From NCBI GenBank assembly GCA_937868025.1, contig CALMLJ010000549.1:1-8289 (forward strand): a stretch of DNA of 8,289 nt, given 5' to 3'. Shown piece by piece: positions 6,842-8,289 of this stretch. The DNA comes from an uncultured Acidimicrobiaceae bacterium. Lineage in GTDB: Bacteria; Actinomycetota; Acidimicrobiia; Acidimicrobiales; Microtrichaceae. A model generated the notes under the pieces. It was not told the DNA's origin. It worked only from the letters and a program-made list of their open reading frames with translations, and made no database searches. Position 1 is the first letter of the stretch. Each line of letters begins with the position of its first letter. The position numbers and the translations under genes are program-made.

Positions 6842-6859
6842 GCCCCGGCATCCCGGGGC
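6842..6859 (-). repeat. Inverted repeat, 7-bp G+C stem with 4-nt loop, in the lipoprotein leader
   Basis: In the minus-strand RNA GCCCCGG (6859-6853) pairs with CCGGGGC (6848-6842) around the loop GAUG. It ends 16 nt upstream of the lipoprotein Shine-Dalgarno and has no U-tract, so it is not a terminator. If transcribed, it would be a stable 5' leader hairpin; as DNA it could be an operator half-site pair. Its function is not evident from sequence. Confidence 0.55.
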
Positions 6860-6921
6860 TGGCAACTGGGTTACTGCACCTGTTCCTAGCAGCCCGACCG
6901 AGGACCCGGTTGCGATTCTGT

Positions 6922-6931
6922 GGTGGCCACC
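6922..6931. promoter_or_regulatory. 10-bp perfect palindrome GGTGGCCACC, possible operator
   Basis: The palindrome lies 25 bp before the kinase start and 110 bp before the lipoprotein start. It sits upstream of the -10-like hexamer of the kinase, at about the position a -35 box would occupy. A short G+C-rich palindrome can arise by chance in such DNA, so this is only a candidate regulator site. Confidence 0.3.
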
Positions 6932-6941
6932 CCGCGGCGCC

Positions 6942-6947
6942 TACGGT
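6942..6947 (+). promoter_or_regulatory. -10-like hexamer TACGGT, probable leaderless start of the kinase gene
   Basis: TACGGT fits the actinobacterial -10 pattern TANNNT and ends 8 nt before ATG at 6956, which puts transcription start at or within a few bases of the start codon. No Shine-Dalgarno precedes that ATG, as expected for leaderless mRNA, which is common in actinobacteria. No TTGACA-like -35 lies at the right distance; TTGCGA (6910-6915) is about 26 nt away, too far. Confidence 0.5.
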
Positions 6948-6955
6948 TGCGGGCT

Positions 6956-7942
6956 ATGAGCGAACCCACCATCGATGTCGTCGGCATCGGCAACGCACTC
7001 GTCGACGTGATCAGCCACGAGACCCCCGACTTCATCGCAGGGCAAGGCCTCGTTCCCGGCTCGATGAACCTCATCGACGAGGAGCGTCGCGAGGCGCTGT
7101 ACGGCGCCATGGGCGTGGCGATCGAGGCGAGTGGCGGGTCGGGTGCGAACACCACGGTCGGGGTCGCTTCGCTGGGCGGCACCTCGCACTACCTCGGTCG
7201 GGTACGTGACGATCAGCTGGGCGCGGTCTTCAACCACGACATCCACGCCGCCGGCGTCGGCTACTCCACGCCGCTCGCGACCGACGGTCCGCCCACGGGC
7301 TGTTGTCTGATCCTCGTCACCGAGGACGGCCAGCGCACCATGAACACCTACCTCGGAGCATCGACGCTGTTCGGTGTGCCCGACGTCGACCCCGACGTCA
7401 TCCGCAGCGGCCAGAACCTCTACCTGGAGGGCTACCTGTTCGATCCGCCGGCAGCGCAGGAGGCGTTCCGCTATGCCGCCGGCATCGCGCACGACGCCGG
7501 CCGGCGCGTGTCGCTGACGCTCAGCGATTCGTTCTGCGTCGACCGGCACCGCGATGCGTTCCGCGGTCTGCTCGAGACCCATGTCGACCTGCTCTTCGCG
7601 AACGAGGATGAGTTGTGCTCGCTCTACGAGGTCGACGACGTGGAGGTCGCACTCAAGGCGGTGCGTGAGGACTGCGAACTGGCCGCCGTCACGCGGAGCG
7701 AGAAGGGGTCGGTCATCGTGACCCGCACCGATCGCATCGACGTGCCCGTCGAGCCGGTCGACCGGGTCGTCGATTCGACCGGGGCCGGCGACATGTACGC
7801 CGCCGGGTTCCTCTACGGGTTGTCCCACGGGCGTGATCTGGCGACGTGCGGGCGCATCGCCTCGATCGCGGCGTCGGAGGTCATCGCCCACGTCGGCCCC
7901 CGCCCGGCCGTGACCCTCGCCGACCTGATCCGAAACCTCTAG
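6956..7942 (+). CDS. PfkB-family nucleoside kinase, probably adenosine kinase
   Basis: A ribokinase-fold kinase expected to phosphorylate the 5'-hydroxyl of a nucleoside, most likely adenosine to AMP, with ATP. It has 328 residues. The N-terminal VVGIGNALVD (8-17) carries the Asp typical of ribose binding. GGSGANTTVGVASLGG (60-75) is the first PfkB signature. ANEDEL (215-220) contains the N-x-x-E metal/phosphate motif. DSTGAGDMYAAGFLYG (273-288) is the second signature with catalytic base Asp279. The TGCCLILV, QRTMNTYLGAS and LYLEGYLFD segments resemble bacterial proteins annotated as adenosine kinase. I chose ATG at 6956: a GTG at 6920 would add 12 residues not seen in the family. There is no Shine-Dalgarno, and a -10-like TACGGT just upstream suggests a leaderless transcript. 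Only 10 nt separate it from upp. A sugar, inosine or guanosine kinase role is possible, since PfkB specificity is hard to read from motifs; the nucleoside context favours adenosine. Confidence 0.85.
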   Translation: MSEPTIDVVGIGNALVDVISHETPDFIAGQGLVPGSMNLIDEERREALYGAMGVAIEASGGSGANTTVGVASLGGTSHYLGRVRDDQLGAVFNHDIHAAGVGYSTPLATDGPPTGCCLILVTEDGQRTMNTYLGASTLFGVPDVDPDVIRSGQNLYLEGYLFDPPAAQEAFRYAAGIAHDAGRRVSLTLSDSFCVDRHRDAFRGLLETHVDLLFANEDELCSLYEVDDVEVALKAVREDCELAAVTRSEKGSVIVTRTDRIDVPVEPVDRVVDSTGAGDMYAAGFLYGLSHGRDLATCGRIASIAASEVIAHVGPRPAVTLADLIRNL

Positions 7943-7952
7943 AAGGGACGCC

Positions 7953-8289
7953 ATGACCGACGCAACCGCCGAGCCGAAGCTGGTGGTCCTCGACCACCCG
8001 TTGATCCACGACAAGTTGGCGCGGTTGCGCGACCACACGACCAAGCCCGATGCGTTCCGCCGGATCGTGCACGAGATCTCATTGCTCGCCGGCTACGAAG
8101 CGTTGCGCGACCTGCCCACGGTCGACACCACGGTGCAGACGCCGCTGATGGAGGCGCCGGCCAAGGTGCTCGGAGATCCCGCGCCGGCGATCGTGGGCCT
8201 GCTCCGCGCCGGTCTCGCCATGATCGAGGCGGTGCTGCAGCTGGTGCCCGAGGCCATGGTCGGCCACATCGGTCTGTATCGCGATCACG
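7953..8289 (+). CDS. upp: Uracil phosphoribosyltransferase, N-terminal half (runs off window)
   Basis: The enzyme makes UMP from uracil and PRPP in the cytosol and so completes pyrimidine base salvage. The visible 112 residues carry the family's N-terminal order: DHPLIHDKLARLRDHTT (14-30), FRRIVHEISLLAGYEA (35-50), VQTPLMEAPAKV (61-72), GLLRAGLAM (82-90) and VGHIGLYRD (103-111). The family has about 208 residues, so roughly 95 residues, including the PRPP-binding loop, lie beyond the window. The start is ATG at 7953. AAGGGA begins right after the kinase stop (TAG at 7940-7942) and ends 4 nt before the ATG, so the two genes are almost certainly co-transcribed. It would use uracil released by the phosphorylase encoded at the other end of the locus. 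Confidence 0.96.
   Translation, partial: MTDATAEPKLVVLDHPLIHDKLARLRDHTTKPDAFRRIVHEISLLAGYEALRDLPTVDTTVQTPLMEAPAKVLGDPAPAIVGLLRAGLAMIEAVLQLVPEAMVGHIGLYRDH

Larger units (their letters stand above)
6813..6955. promoter_or_regulatory. Divergent intergenic control region between lipoprotein and kinase genes
   Basis: These 143 bp separate the two outward-facing gene sets and must hold both promoters. Visible elements are the lipoprotein Shine-Dalgarno (6820-6825), a 7-bp G+C hairpin (6842-6859), a 10-bp palindrome GGTGGCCACC (6922-6931), two copies of CGGTTGCG (6907-6914 and 6944-6951) and a -10-like TACGGT (6942-6947, plus strand). On the minus strand I find no TANNNT hexamer and no TTGACA-like box, so the promoter for the transporter operon is not identified. 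It may depend on an activator or an alternative sigma factor. Confidence 0.7.

Noticed and set aside
5757..6851. Lipoprotein start at ATG 6851
   Set aside because: It would place 13 non-signal residues before the signal peptide and run through the leader hairpin. GTG at 6812 has a perfect Shine-Dalgarno.
6941..8044. Minus-strand open frame (367 codons) opposite the kinase and upp
   Set aside because: It spans two well-identified genes and its product resembles nothing I know.

Overview
The window is high in G+C (roughly two thirds by eye). It has several GTG starts, tight gene packing, and a cytidine deaminase with the CAEC/PCGRC motif style I know from actinobacteria. I read it as chromosomal DNA of an actinobacterium, possibly a deep-branching one such as an Acidimicrobiia member; that finer placement is a guess. 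No mobile element, CRISPR array, tRNA or rRNA is visible, and nothing looks recently transferred.

Layout. Two divergent gene sets flank a 143-bp intergenic region (6813-6955). Leftwards, on the minus strand, run six genes: a BMP-family nucleoside-binding lipoprotein (5757-6812), a two-domain ABC ATPase (4121-5656), two BPD_transp_2 permeases (2979-4124 and 1693-2982), cytidine deaminase (1261-1671) and thymidine/pyrimidine-nucleoside phosphorylase (1-1246, last residues cut off by the window edge). The ATPase and permease genes overlap by 4 nt at each junction. A strong hairpin with a UUUU tract lies between the lipoprotein gene and the ATPase gene. Rightwards, on the plus strand, run a PfkB-family kinase most like adenosine kinases (6956-7942) and uracil phosphoribosyltransferase (7953-8289, N-terminal half only).

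How the genes fit together. The lipoprotein and ABC transporter would capture and import nucleosides. Cytidine deaminase converts (deoxy)cytidine to (deoxy)uridine. The phosphorylase splits uridine or thymidine into base and (deoxy)ribose-1-phosphate, Upp turns uracil into UMP, and the kinase phosphorylates a purine nucleoside directly. The locus is therefore a nucleoside uptake and salvage module like the BmpA/NupABC and YufNOPQ systems of Firmicutes, with the salvage enzymes placed beside the transporter.

I do not see an undescribed system. The points that deserve a second look are regulatory: the UUCG-capped terminator-like hairpin after the lipoprotein gene, a probable leaderless promoter for the kinase, palindromic and repeated sites in the divergent region, and a near-duplicated translational junction ahead of both permease genes. 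All coding space is accounted for, and the long open frames antisense to these genes are high-G+C shadows.
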